From assembly GCA_023393125.1 (NCBI GenBank), contig JAEWMQ010000011.1, positions 1 through 61,009 on the forward strand: DNA of 61,009 bases, in the 5' to 3' direction. Positions 18,220-25,986 of this stretch are shown piece by piece; position 1 is the stretch's first letter; the number at the start of each line of letters is the position of its first letter. Made by a program: the position numbers and the translations under genes. A model generated the notes under the pieces. It saw nothing but the letters and a program-made list of their open reading frames with translations, was not told the origin of the DNA and searched no databases. The stretch is from Bacillota bacterium. GTDB lineage: Bacteria > Bacillota > Clostridia > Lachnospirales > Cellulosilyticaceae.

Positions 18220-18289
18220 TTATTTGCCTCCTTAGTATCTCTTTATACTATAGTCTATGCAAACTTGTCTTATGTAAGAACAAAATAAT

Positions 18290-18323
18290 AAAAGTGCCTA
18301 AGCTTATAAGCTTAGACACTTTT
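18290..18323 (-). terminator. Terminator overlapping 3' end of fur-family gene
   Basis: AAAAGTG(C)CTAAGCTTATAAGCTTAG(A)CACTTTT forms a nearly perfect hairpin. The gene's stop codon at 18312-18314 lies inside it. Ends the permease-regulator transcript. Confidence 0.8.
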
Positions 18324-18734
18324 ACTAGAATGGTCTGCACATTCCGCACACAAACCTTTTAATTGCAACTGATGTTCAGTTACTACAAAACCCGTTTCTT
18401 TATTTAATACCCTACTAAAATTTTCTACTGGACACTCATCTATAACGATATGCTTATGACAAGCTAGGCATTCTAACTCATGTGCATGCTGATGACTTTT
18501 GAGCTGAAAATAAACTTTTTCTCCCGGCATTCCTGTCTTAGTCAGCGCTCCTTTTTCTACAAGGGTATTGAGTGTTCTATATACAGTGGAAAAATTAATT
18601 CCTTCTTGCAAATCAATACGACTATAAATCTCCTCTGCTGTAATGGGCTCCTTACTTTTTTCAAGAATAGCTACTATCACTTTTCTTTGCTTAGTTACTT
18701 TTATACCTAAACGAGTTAATAGCTCTTGTTTCAT
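18312..18734 (-). CDS. Fur-family metal-dependent repressor
   Basis: 140-residue Fur superfamily regulator. Winged helix: KVTKQRKVIVAILEKSKEPI then TAEEIYSRIDL and INFSTVYRTLNTLVEKGAL (recognition helix). Dimerisation domain has HQHAHELECLACHKHIVIDE and GLCAEC, giving two CxxC pairs for a structural zinc plus His/Glu ligands. These residues fit Fur, Zur and PerR equally, so the metal cannot be assigned. It follows a heavy-metal permease gene by 25 bases and shares its transcript. Two Fur-type palindromes stand before that permease, so autoregulation is likely. Confidence 0.9.
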   Translation of the reverse strand: MKQELLTRLGIKVTKQRKVIVAILEKSKEPITAEEIYSRIDLQEGINFSTVYRTLNTLVEKGALTKTGMPGEKVYFQLKSHQHAHELECLACHKHIVIDECPVENFSRVLNKETGFVVTEHQLQLKGLCAECADHSSKSV

Positions 18735-18759
18735 ATCTATCCCTCTTCTACAAAGTACT

Positions 18760-19632
18760 TTATGAAATCATTTGTATTAGCATACCAAATATAACACCTG
18801 TTACATATAATATTCCTAAAATTTTAATATTCTCAATAAATGGTTTATTAGATTTAAAGAGAATAACAAGCCCCATACCTGCACCTGTGATTAGCCCAGC
18901 TATAAGTGCTCCTAAACTTAATGTACCCGCAATATACATCTCCGTTATGATGATAGAAGCGGCACAATTAGGAATAAGACCTATTAATGCTGCAAGTACT
19001 GGTTGCCACATACTATTGGATAGTAAGACTCTACTTAGTGAATCTCCTCCAATCCCTTCAATTATAGCATTTAGTGTTAGATTAATCACTAAAATATATA
19101 GAAAAACTTTTACGGTATGTAAAAGTGCACTTCTCCAAACACCACTGCCGTGACTATGGCATCCTCCTTGGCATCCACAACCATTTTGAACTTCTATACT
19201 TTCAGTTACGGCTTTATTCTTTATTAAAGTGGGATTTTTTCCTGTCATCCTTATGACCGCTTCAATAACTAAACCAATAAAAATGGCAATAATTAATTTT
19301 AGGCCTAGTACAATTCCTACACTTTGAAGCATCCTTGGATGAGCAAATAAAATAGGAATGGCTTCATCTGAAGTAGAAATAAAAATAGCTAACAAGGTAC
19401 CTATACTAATCATACCTCTACTATACAAGTTGGCTCCTACTACAGAAAACCCACATTGAGGTAAACATCCTAATATACTTCCTATAATAGGACCTAACCA
19501 CTTAGCTTCTACTAACCTTCGGTATAAACGATTATCTGTACTACTCTCTAAATAACCTATAAGTAAATATACTAAAAATAAAAATGGCAATAACTTTATG
19601 CTATCTATTAAAGCGTCTATTATTAATTCCAT
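18760..19632 (-). CDS. Putative heavy-metal permease (ArsP_2/10TM family)
   Basis: 290-residue polytopic membrane protein of the family annotated as putative manganese transporter or 10TM heavy-metal exporter. Two homologous halves each hold a conserved loop: LGCLPQCGFSVVGANLYSRG near residue 55 and IGLIPNCAASIIITEMYIAG near 225. Between the halves is a cytoplasmic loop NGCGCQGGCHSHGS, rich in Cys and His and probably metal-binding. The start is the ATG at 19632 behind ATAGGAGGACGT; an in-frame ATG six codons upstream lies inside an operator. First gene of a two-gene unit with a Fur-family repressor. Direction of transport and metal unknown. Confidence 0.82.
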   Translation of the reverse strand: MELIIDALIDSIKLLPFLFLVYLLIGYLESSTDNRLYRRLVEAKWLGPIIGSILGCLPQCGFSVVGANLYSRGMISIGTLLAIFISTSDEAIPILFAHPRMLQSVGIVLGLKLIIAIFIGLVIEAVIRMTGKNPTLIKNKAVTESIEVQNGCGCQGGCHSHGSGVWRSALLHTVKVFLYILVINLTLNAIIEGIGGDSLSRVLLSNSMWQPVLAALIGLIPNCAASIIITEMYIAGTLSLGALIAGLITGAGMGLVILFKSNKPFIENIKILGILYVTGVIFGMLIQMIS

Positions 19633-19645
19633 ACGTCCTCCTATA

Positions 19646-19660
19646 TGCAAATAATTTGCA
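19646..19660. promoter_or_regulatory. Fur-type operator, proximal
   Basis: TGCAAATAATTTGCA, a perfect 7-1-7 palindrome, the geometry of Fur/Zur/PerR boxes, 13 bases before the permease ATG. Its partner site is centred 40 bp further upstream. Confidence 0.7.
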
Positions 19661-19683
19661 GTTACTTATTTAAGTATAGTATT

Positions 19684-19702
19684 ATTGCGAATGATTTGCA
19701 AT
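19684..19702. promoter_or_regulatory. Fur-type operator, distal
   Basis: ATTGCGAATGATTTGCAAT, a 9-1-9 palindrome with one mismatched pair, same core as the proximal site (TGCAAATnATTTGCA). It also lies just past the 3' end of the HD-domain gene. Confidence 0.65.
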
Positions 19703-19715
19703 AGCATTTTCGAAA

Positions 19716-20204
19716 TTAACTTACATCATCACATTCTTTTAACGTTGTAAGTAGCTTATTAGACGACTTTTTGAGCTGATGGTGATCTTTAATTGCTTCT
19801 AAAAACAAAGGAGGGTAACTCCCTAATTCCCTTAATAAATGATCACTTATAGTTCCATGATGATAATAACATTTCACCATCTTCCAATGATTCATTTTCT
19901 TAATTTTTCCCTTTGTTAAATGATCAAATACCACTATAATACTTTTTTCTATTGGATTTAGTGGATACTTGCTCTTTCCAATATCATGTAATAGCCCTAA
20001 ACGTATATATTCTATCTCTTGGCCTTTCTCCGCTCTTTTCTTTAGTTCATAAGCTACACGTAGACTATGTTTTTGTTCATAAACCCTGAGCCTAAAAAAA
20101 AGCTGTTTTTCTTTTTCAGATAAATAGTGATTGATAAATTCTTCTTCCTCTCTATTTATCTTAGCCGTTATAGCCCAAATAAATTGTTTAATTCGATAAA
20201 ACAT
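19716..20204 (-). CDS. HD-domain protein
   Basis: 162-residue HD superfamily protein, probably a metal-dependent phosphohydrolase. Residues HSLRVAYELKK (first His), LGLLHDIGKS (HD pair), HHG and IKDHHQL supply the expected metal ligands. No second domain. The N-terminus (RIKQFIWAITAKINREEEEF) resembles small HD proteins common in clostridia, of unknown substrate. AAGGAGC site before the ATG. Lies between 6S RNA and the metal permease unit; no functional link apparent. Confidence 0.78.
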   Translation of the reverse strand: MFYRIKQFIWAITAKINREEEEFINHYLSEKEKQLFFRLRVYEQKHSLRVAYELKKRAEKGQEIEYIRLGLLHDIGKSKYPLNPIEKSIIVVFDHLTKGKIKKMNHWKMVKCYYHHGTISDHLLRELGSYPPLFLEAIKDHHQLKKSSNKLLTTLKECDDVS

Positions 20205-20274
20205 ATTTAGCTCCTTCTTTCAGTTTATTATGCCTTTCTTATTTTTATGTATCCTATTTATTATTTTCATTAGC

Positions 20275-20513
20275 AAAAAAAGCACCAACCTCTTATAGGT
20301 TGATGCTTCTACAATGCCCAAAATGCCGGTCCTGCGATTTTGACGCCCTAGACTACTCTAGGTGGGTACCTTTCTTACTCATTCTGCCTTCCACTGCCCA
20401 AAGGGAATTATGTTGTGGCCTGACATAGCTAGTAAGGAAATCAAGTTCCCGTGCATAATTTGTAGGTTCAAAATAACAGGTTGTCGTACACCCCAGGTAA
20501 TTTGTCTTTTGTT
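20275..20513 (-). ncRNA. ssrS: 6S RNA
   Basis: About 240 bases read on the minus strand, with marks I recall from Firmicute 6S RNAs: GGGGTGTACGACAACC, TTTTGAACCTACAA, GGGAACTTGA in the 5' arm, and GTACCCACCTAGA with GGGCGTCAAAATCGCAGG in the 3' arm. The ends can pair in a long irregular helix with an open middle, the mimic of an open promoter that traps sigma-A RNA polymerase. A near-consensus promoter stands just upstream and a strong hairpin (AGCATCAACC/GGTTGGTGCT) with seven Ts ends it. No open reading frame competes. The 5' end is inferred from the promoter. Confidence 0.82.
20281..20307 (-). terminator. Terminator of 6S RNA
   Basis: AGCACCAACC / GGTTGATGCT, 10 bp with one G-T pair, followed on the minus strand by a run of Ts (20274-20280). 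Confidence 0.8.
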
Positions 20514-20519
20514 ATCTTT

Positions 20520-20547
20520 ATTATATCATTTTCTACCTTTTTTTCAA
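20520..20547 (-). promoter_or_regulatory. Sigma-A promoter of 6S RNA
   Basis: TTGAAA (20542-20547), 16-base spacer, perfect TATAAT (20520-20525); start expected about 20513. Confidence 0.8.
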
Positions 20548-20633
20548 GTCTATTTTTTCCCTAATTACTACCAAAAGCTTCCTTACCGATTAAATACAAG
20601 AATAAATTAGTATTTTTTTCCTAATAAATAAAG

Positions 20634-20667
20634 GAGACATAAAAACCTTATTAGATTTTTATGTCTC
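20634..20667 (-). terminator. Terminator of V-ATPase operon
   Basis: GAGACATAAAAA (20634-20645) pairs with TTTTTATGTCTC (20656-20667) six bases after the subunit D stop; T-rich tail on the minus strand. Confidence 0.75.
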
Positions 20668-20672
20668 TTTTA

Positions 20673-21290
20673 TTATTGCGCCGAACGCTTTTTAACGCGT
20701 TTGAGTCTAAAGAAATCTTCCCTTTCTTTTTCTTCAAGTGCTTCTTGTATATATTTAACTTGTTCCTTATAACGTGGAATCTGGATATGTTGAAGCGCAT
20801 TGGTTCTTTTTTGAGTTTTTTGTATCTCTTTAGCTAATTTAAAAACTGAATTGTCAATTTCTGCTAATTCATACATCAAATAACGAACAGTTCTAAAACT
20901 TTCTGCTGCTGCATCAAGAGCTGGATTCGTATTATGAAAACCATAACTAGGCTTTACAGGTGTTTTAGTATATTTAATCGTTGGAATATCTACACCCATA
21001 ACACTTTTTAAAAGAATCTCAAACTCTTCATCTTTTGGAATACTACGTGTAATATTTTCTACATTCTTAATACCCGTTGTAATATTAACATTTTGAAGTT
21101 GAGTATAAGCTTCTTGCAAGGTGACAAAAATCTCACCTTGAATAGTTTTGGCCCTGTCCACTAGACTCATCATTTCTTTAATCAAGACATTTCTCTTTTT
21201 ATCTAATAGCTCAAAACCTTTGTTAGATAAATCAAGAGCTGCCTTAGCCTTAATAAGGTTGGATTTAGTAGGTGCAACGAGAACAGCCAT
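20673..21290 (-). CDS. ntpD: V-type ATPase subunit D (central rotor)
   Basis: 205-residue central stalk protein that turns inside the A3B3 head. Typical start VAPTKSNLIKAKAALDLSNK-like helix and a long C-terminal helix (TQKRTNALQHIQIPRYKEQV), the two antiparallel halves of the coiled coil. Last gene of the operon, three bases after ntpB. Length normal. Confidence 0.95.
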   Translation of the reverse strand: MAVLVAPTKSNLIKAKAALDLSNKGFELLDKKRNVLIKEMMSLVDRAKTIQGEIFVTLQEAYTQLQNVNITTGIKNVENITRSIPKDEEFEILLKSVMGVDIPTIKYTKTPVKPSYGFHNTNPALDAAAESFRTVRYLMYELAEIDNSVFKLAKEIQKTQKRTNALQHIQIPRYKEQVKYIQEALEEKEREDFFRLKRVKKRSAQ

Positions 21291-21293
21291 AGC

Positions 21294-22679
21294 TTACCTC
21301 TCCCTTCCACCTTTATAATACTTCTCAAGAAGTTCTGGTTCAATACGATCAAGCTCTGATTTTGGTAAAATAGATAGAATCTCCCAACCTAAATCTAGAG
21401 TCTCTGTTATCGTACGATTTTCATACGCGCCTTGGGCAACAAACTTTTCTTCAAAAAGTCTACCAAATGTAAGATAAAGCTTATCTGTGTCTCCTAAATC
21501 ATCTTCCCCTATAATTTGTGCTAAAGAACGTACATCTTGCACTTTAGAGTAAGATGAGAAAATTTGATTAGATAATGCAGCATGATCTTCTCTTGTATAA
21601 TCTTCTCCTATACCGTCTTTCATTAAACGAGAAAGAGATGGTAAAATATCAATAGGTGGATAGATACCCTTTTGATTGAGCACACGATTTAATACAATTT
21701 GACCTTCAGTAATGAAACCTGTTAAGTCTGGAATAGGATGAGTAATATCATCATTTGGCATTGTTAAAATAGGAATAAGTGTAATAGAACCTTCTTTTCC
21801 TTCTAACATACCTGCTCTTTCATAAATAGTCGATAAGTCACTATAAAGGTAACCTGGGTAACCTTTACGAGATGGCACTTCACCACGAGTTGAAGACATT
21901 TCACGAAGTGCTTCACTATAGCTAGTCATATCTGTTAATACAACTAGTACATGCATATTTTGTTCAAATGCAAGATATTCTGCTGCTGTTAGAGCGCAAC
22001 GTGGTGTTGAAATTCTTTCTGTAATAGGATCATCAGCAAGATTAAGGTACATAACAACGTGGTCAAGTACACCTGCTGCTTCAAAACTACGAGTGAAATA
22101 AGATGCATCATCATGACGTACACCCATGGCACCAAATACAACTGCAAAGTTATCTGCATTAGCCCCCTCAATCTTAGCTTGCTTAACAATTTGAACTGCT
22201 AATTCATTGTGGGAAATACCATTACCGGAAAAAATTGGTAACTTCTGGCCACGAATAAGTGTCATTAAGGCATCGATAGCAGAAATACCTGTTTGAATAA
22301 AGTTTCTTGGATAACGACGTGCTACTGGATTAATAGGACGACCGTTTACATTATATTTGTCTTTTGAAATGATTTGATAAGCACCATCTACTGGCTCACC
22401 AATACCATTAAAAGAACGTCCTAATATATCTTTTGATAAAGGAAGTTTTAAAGGTTCACCGGTAAACTTAACAGAAGCATTACCTGTGGAAATACCTGCT
22501 GTTCCTTCAAAAACTTGAACGACAACAGTTTTACCATCCACTTTAATGACTTTACCTTTTCTCATTTCCCCATTGTCTAATTTAATGTGAACCATTTCAT
22601 CATAAGCAACATCGTCTATATTGGAAAGGACAATGAGGGGTCCTTCTACTTTGTTTAATTTTAAGTATTCTTTTCTCAT
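21294..22679 (-). CDS. ntpB: V-type ATPase subunit B
   Basis: 461-residue non-catalytic head subunit. Contains QTGISAIDALMTLIRGQKLP followed by IFSGNGISHNEL where the P-loop is degenerate, as expected for B. The ISTPRCALTAAEYLAFE and SSTRGEVPSRKGYPGYLYSD stretches are classical. Lies 16 bases after ntpA. Confidence 0.96.
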   Translation of the reverse strand: MRKEYLKLNKVEGPLIVLSNIDDVAYDEMVHIKLDNGEMRKGKVIKVDGKTVVVQVFEGTAGISTGNASVKFTGEPLKLPLSKDILGRSFNGIGEPVDGAYQIISKDKYNVNGRPINPVARRYPRNFIQTGISAIDALMTLIRGQKLPIFSGNGISHNELAVQIVKQAKIEGANADNFAVVFGAMGVRHDDASYFTRSFEAAGVLDHVVMYLNLADDPITERISTPRCALTAAEYLAFEQNMHVLVVLTDMTSYSEALREMSSTRGEVPSRKGYPGYLYSDLSTIYERAGMLEGKEGSITLIPILTMPNDDITHPIPDLTGFITEGQIVLNRVLNQKGIYPPIDILPSLSRLMKDGIGEDYTREDHAALSNQIFSSYSKVQDVRSLAQIIGEDDLGDTDKLYLTFGRLFEEKFVAQGAYENRTITETLDLGWEILSILPKSELDRIEPELLEKYYKGGRER

Positions 22680-22695
22680 ATTTTTCCCCTTTCCC

Positions 22696-24465
22696 CTATT
22701 GATACTTCTTCATTAATGCATCATAATCTCTAACAATACGACTACGAAGTTCATCTAATAATTCAATATGATCATTTGGAATATCGTATTTCATCTTAAC
22801 AACATCTTCAAAAACTTGTTCTTTACGTATAGTGGATAAAGGAATCCCCATCTTTACGCATTTGAGTGCATTCTCATATAAGTCATTGATTACATGTAAC
22901 ATTTTATATTGTTTTTCAAGACTCACGTAAGTATCATCTTTATGTAGGGCATTTTGTTGTAAGAAGCCCTTCTTAATAGCCCTTGCAATTTCAAGTACAA
23001 GACATTGATCATTAGGAAGTACATCTTCACCTACTAATTGTACAATTTCATTAAGTTTTTCTTCTTCTTGTAATAAACGCACCATCTTAGCACGTAAGCT
23101 TAACATATCTGGAGCTACATTTTCACTATACCAATTTTCTAATATAGAAACATAACTACTATAACTTGTTAAATAGTTAATAGATGGATAGTGTCTTGCA
23201 TAAGCAAGTTTTTTATCTAGTGCCAAGAATGCACTTACGAAACGTTTGGTATTTTCTGTTACCGGTTCTGAGAAGTCTCCACCTGCTGGAGAAACTGCTC
23301 CGATAATAGTAACTGAAGCTTCGTCTCCACTTAAAGTTTCTACACAGCCTGCTCTTTCATAGAATTGTGCAAGTCTTGAAGGAAGGTAAGCTGGATAACC
23401 TTCTTCTGCAGGCATTTCTTCTAGACGTCCTGATATTTCACGAAGAGCTTCTGCCCATCTTGATGTAGAGTCTGCCATAATAGCTACATCATATCCCATA
23501 TCTCTAAAATACTCTGCCATTGTAATACCTGTATAAATACTTGCCTCACGAGCAGCAACTGGCATATTAGAAGTATTAGCAATTAATATTGTTCTCTCCA
23601 TTAAAGGACGGTTTGTACGTGGGTCAATAAGTGCTGGGAATTCTTCAAGAACATTAGTCATCTCATTACCACGTTCTCCACAACCTATATAAACAATAAT
23701 ATCTGCATCACTCCATTTAGCTAATTGATGCTGTGTTACTGTTTTCCCTGTACCAAATCCACCAGGAAGACCTACGGTTCCACCTTTAGCAATAGGGAAA
23801 AAGGTGTCAATAACACGTTGTCCTGTTACTAGTGGTTTATAAATAGGAACTCTTTTATTAATTGGTCTAGGTCTTCTTACAGGCCATTTTTGTACCAATG
23901 TCAAATTCATCGTTTCACCGTTTGCTAATTCTAAAACGACAATCGTATCATTTAAACGATATTCACCATCAGGATTAACTGCTACAACAGTACCCTTTAC
24001 AGAAGGTGGTACCATAATTTTATGAAGTATACTTTGTGTTTCTTGAACTGTTGCATAAACCATACCACCACTTAAGTTCATTCCTACTTCTGCAGTTACT
24101 TTAACTTCCCATATTTTTTCTTCATCTAAAGAAAGTAAACCAATTCCTTCTGGAATAAAATCAGCAGAAAGTTGTTGAATTTTCTGTAATGGCCTTTGTA
24201 TACCATCAAACATATTACTTAACATCCCAGGTCCTAAACTTAATGAAAGTGGTGCTCCTGTTGAGGTAATCTGCTCTCCTGCACTAAGCCCTTCTGTTTC
24301 TTCATAAACTTGAATAGTTGCCATATCTTCTTCTAAAGAAACGACTTCACCTATTAGTTGTCTTTCTCCTACAGTTACCATTTCATTAACTTTAAAGTCT
24401 GCCATGCCCGTACCTTTAACAACTGGACCATTAATGAGTTGTACTGTCCCAAAATTTCTACTCAT
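22696..24465 (-). CDS. ntpA: V-type ATPase catalytic subunit A
   Basis: 589-residue catalytic subunit. Walker A GGFGTGKTVTQHQLAKW, the GERGNEM catalytic segment, ADSTSRWAEALREISGRLEE and the extra non-homologous domain near residues 110-190 that marks A-type subunits. Uses or makes ATP as ions cross the membrane. The ATG at 24465 overlaps the ntpE stop codon by eight bases and follows AGGTGG; a GTG three codons upstream was rejected because the family begins near SRNFGTVQLINGP. Confidence 0.97.
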   Translation of the reverse strand: MSRNFGTVQLINGPVVKGTGMADFKVNEMVTVGERQLIGEVVSLEEDMATIQVYEETEGLSAGEQITSTGAPLSLSLGPGMLSNMFDGIQRPLQKIQQLSADFIPEGIGLLSLDEEKIWEVKVTAEVGMNLSGGMVYATVQETQSILHKIMVPPSVKGTVVAVNPDGEYRLNDTIVVLELANGETMNLTLVQKWPVRRPRPINKRVPIYKPLVTGQRVIDTFFPIAKGGTVGLPGGFGTGKTVTQHQLAKWSDADIIVYIGCGERGNEMTNVLEEFPALIDPRTNRPLMERTILIANTSNMPVAAREASIYTGITMAEYFRDMGYDVAIMADSTSRWAEALREISGRLEEMPAEEGYPAYLPSRLAQFYERAGCVETLSGDEASVTIIGAVSPAGGDFSEPVTENTKRFVSAFLALDKKLAYARHYPSINYLTSYSSYVSILENWYSENVAPDMLSLRAKMVRLLQEEEKLNEIVQLVGEDVLPNDQCLVLEIARAIKKGFLQQNALHKDDTYVSLEKQYKMLHVINDLYENALKCVKMGIPLSTIRKEQVFEDVVKMKYDIPNDHIELLDELRSRIVRDYDALMKKYQ

Positions 24466-25099
24466 CTCTACCACCTACCTCTCCAATTGCTAACGTAAGT
24501 TTCTCTACAATATAATCTTCATTTTCTTCAAGCATGCCAAGTATACTTTCATCAATGCGCATGTTAAGAGATGAATCTTCAATAACAAGCCCACCTAATA
24601 TTTCTTCTTCTGCTTGTTTAAAAGTTAGTATATGAGAGGAAATACCGATTTTCACCAATGCTTCTTTAATAAATTCTTGATTAGTTTCAAAATCGTAATT
24701 TGTGACATAAATAACTAATGGGTTAGTATAACCTTTTAAGGAACTTAACCCTGAAATAACTTGTGCCAAATAAGATTTATAGTCAGGTGTAGAAACGAAA
24801 GTTTTAATACGCTCTTTTAAAGCTAACATAAAACGATCTACAACCTTTTCTTTCGTTAACATTGTTTCTTTTTTACTACTTAATTTTCCTTTGCTAATAA
24901 GCTCAATCTGCTTACTCTCAGCTTTTCTCTTAGCTTGTTCTATAATCTCAGCAGCTTCTTTGTCAGTACGCAATTTACTTTCAGCGCTAATTTTCTCATA
25001 TTCTTTTTCTAATTCATAGAACTTTTGATCTATTTCTTCTTTAATATCTTGATGTAATAGCTTTGAAAATAGTGTTAATTTTTGTTCAATCGTAACCAT
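24458..25099 (-). CDS. ntpE: V-type ATPase subunit E (peripheral stalk)
   Basis: 213-residue peripheral stalk protein: long charged N-terminal helix (KFYELEKEYEKISAES ... EIIEQAKRKAESKQIELI) then a globular C-terminal part with EEEILGGLVIEDSSLNMRID, the strand conserved in E subunits. It pairs with the coiled-coil subunit encoded first in the operon. Start at the ATG (25099) behind GAGGTGAG. Confidence 0.9.
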   Translation of the reverse strand: MVTIEQKLTLFSKLLHQDIKEEIDQKFYELEKEYEKISAESKLRTDKEAAEIIEQAKRKAESKQIELISKGKLSSKKETMLTKEKVVDRFMLALKERIKTFVSTPDYKSYLAQVISGLSSLKGYTNPLVIYVTNYDFETNQEFIKEALVKIGISSHILTFKQAEEEILGGLVIEDSSLNMRIDESILGMLEENEDYIVEKLTLAIGEVGGRDE

Positions 25100-25110
25100 T
25101 CTTCTCACCT

Positions 25111-25419
25111 CTATATGCGAATGCCTACAGACTCTCGTACGTAATTAGTAATAACGTCGGAGCCTCTAGTCGTACCATGTCTATCTGGAATTTCAATAAT
25201 CAATGGCTTTTTGTATTTAATTTTATAGTTCATAATCTCATCATGAGCTAAATCAACTATTTTTTCTGTAAGAATAATGATACCTATATCAGGATCTATC
25301 ATGGCTGCTTTCATTACTTCTAATACTTCTTCTCTTTGATGGATGACTATACCATCAATGCCAGCAAGTCTCATTCCAACTAAGGTATCATGATTATCAC
25401 TAATTAAAAAGGATTTCAT
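25111..25419 (-). CDS. ntpF: V-type ATPase subunit F
   Basis: 102-residue rotor protein with the CheY-like fold. Family marks: FLISDNHDTLVGMRLAGIDG at the start, IGIIILTEKI in the middle and KKPLIIEIPDRHG near the end. It associates with subunit D. It follows the gap that holds two hairpins after ntpK. Some schemes call it subunit G; name by homology to archaeal F. Confidence 0.92.
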   Translation of the reverse strand: MKSFLISDNHDTLVGMRLAGIDGIVIHQREEVLEVMKAAMIDPDIGIIILTEKIVDLAHDEIMNYKIKYKKPLIIEIPDRHGTTRGSDVITNYVRESVGIRI

Positions 25420-25444
25420 TTGCTTCCGCCTCCTTATTTGATAT

Positions 25445-25480
25445 CGCCAGTTGGCGGAGTGACTAGCCTTGGCTAGTCAC
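25445..25480 (-). promoter_or_regulatory. Two tandem hairpins between proteolipid and subunit F genes
   Basis: GTGACTAGCC/GGCTAGTCAC (25459-25468 and 25471-25480, ten perfect pairs with a two-base gap) is followed by CGCCA/TGGCG (25445-25456). No T-run follows, so these are not simple terminators. They could protect the 3' end of a proteolipid-rich mRNA or reduce downstream expression, matching the excess of K over other subunits. That role is inference. Confidence 0.6.
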
Positions 25481-25501
25481 CTACACTCAAATTGGTATCT
25501 C

Positions 25502-25942
25502 TTAGATAAATAAAATTAAGATAGAAATAATCATACCGTAGATAGCAATACCTTCAGCCATACCTACGAAGATTAAAGTTTTACCTAAAATAGTAGGATC
25601 TTCTGATACTGCACCAATTGCTGATGAACCTACAGAACCAACGGCAACACCTGTACCAATAGTTGCAAGACCTGTACTAAGAGCTGCTGCTAAATATTTA
25701 AAACCATCACCTAAAGTAAGACCAGCTACTGCTGCATTATTAGCTGTTTCTGTTGTAGCAGCTAATACCACTTGATCAGCACCCACTACTATAAAAGCTA
25801 CTACCATAGCTGAAAATAAACCTACAGATGTTAATAATTGTGTTCTTACATTACCCACTTTATTATTTTTCATTGTTTTTACACCATAAAGAATTGTTCC
25901 TACTGCTATCATTGTTGCTAAAACTACTACTAATTGCATCAT
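25502..25942 (-). CDS. ntpK: V-type ATPase subunit K (proteolipid)
   Basis: 146-residue membrane rotor subunit. An N-terminal pair of helices (about 5-22 and 36-56) without ion-site residues is followed by a c-type hairpin: GLATIGTGVAVGSVGSSAIGA and a second helix with the carboxylate in IFVGMAEGIAIYGMIISILI. So one ion site per protein is expected. The Gln seen in the first helix of Na+-binding c-hairpins is not present (Val in a simple alignment), and Ser/Thr after the Glu is Gly, which points to proton transport (inference). Lies between ntpI and ntpF. Confidence 0.88.
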   Translation of the reverse strand: MMQLVVVLATMIAVGTILYGVKTMKNNKVGNVRTQLLTSVGLFSAMVVAFIVVGADQVVLAATTETANNAAVAGLTLGDGFKYLAAALSTGLATIGTGVAVGSVGSSAIGAVSEDPTILGKTLIFVGMAEGIAIYGMIISILILFI

Positions 25943-25986
25943 TGTTGTTCATCCTTTCATATTAAAACATTTCATTTATTATTTAA

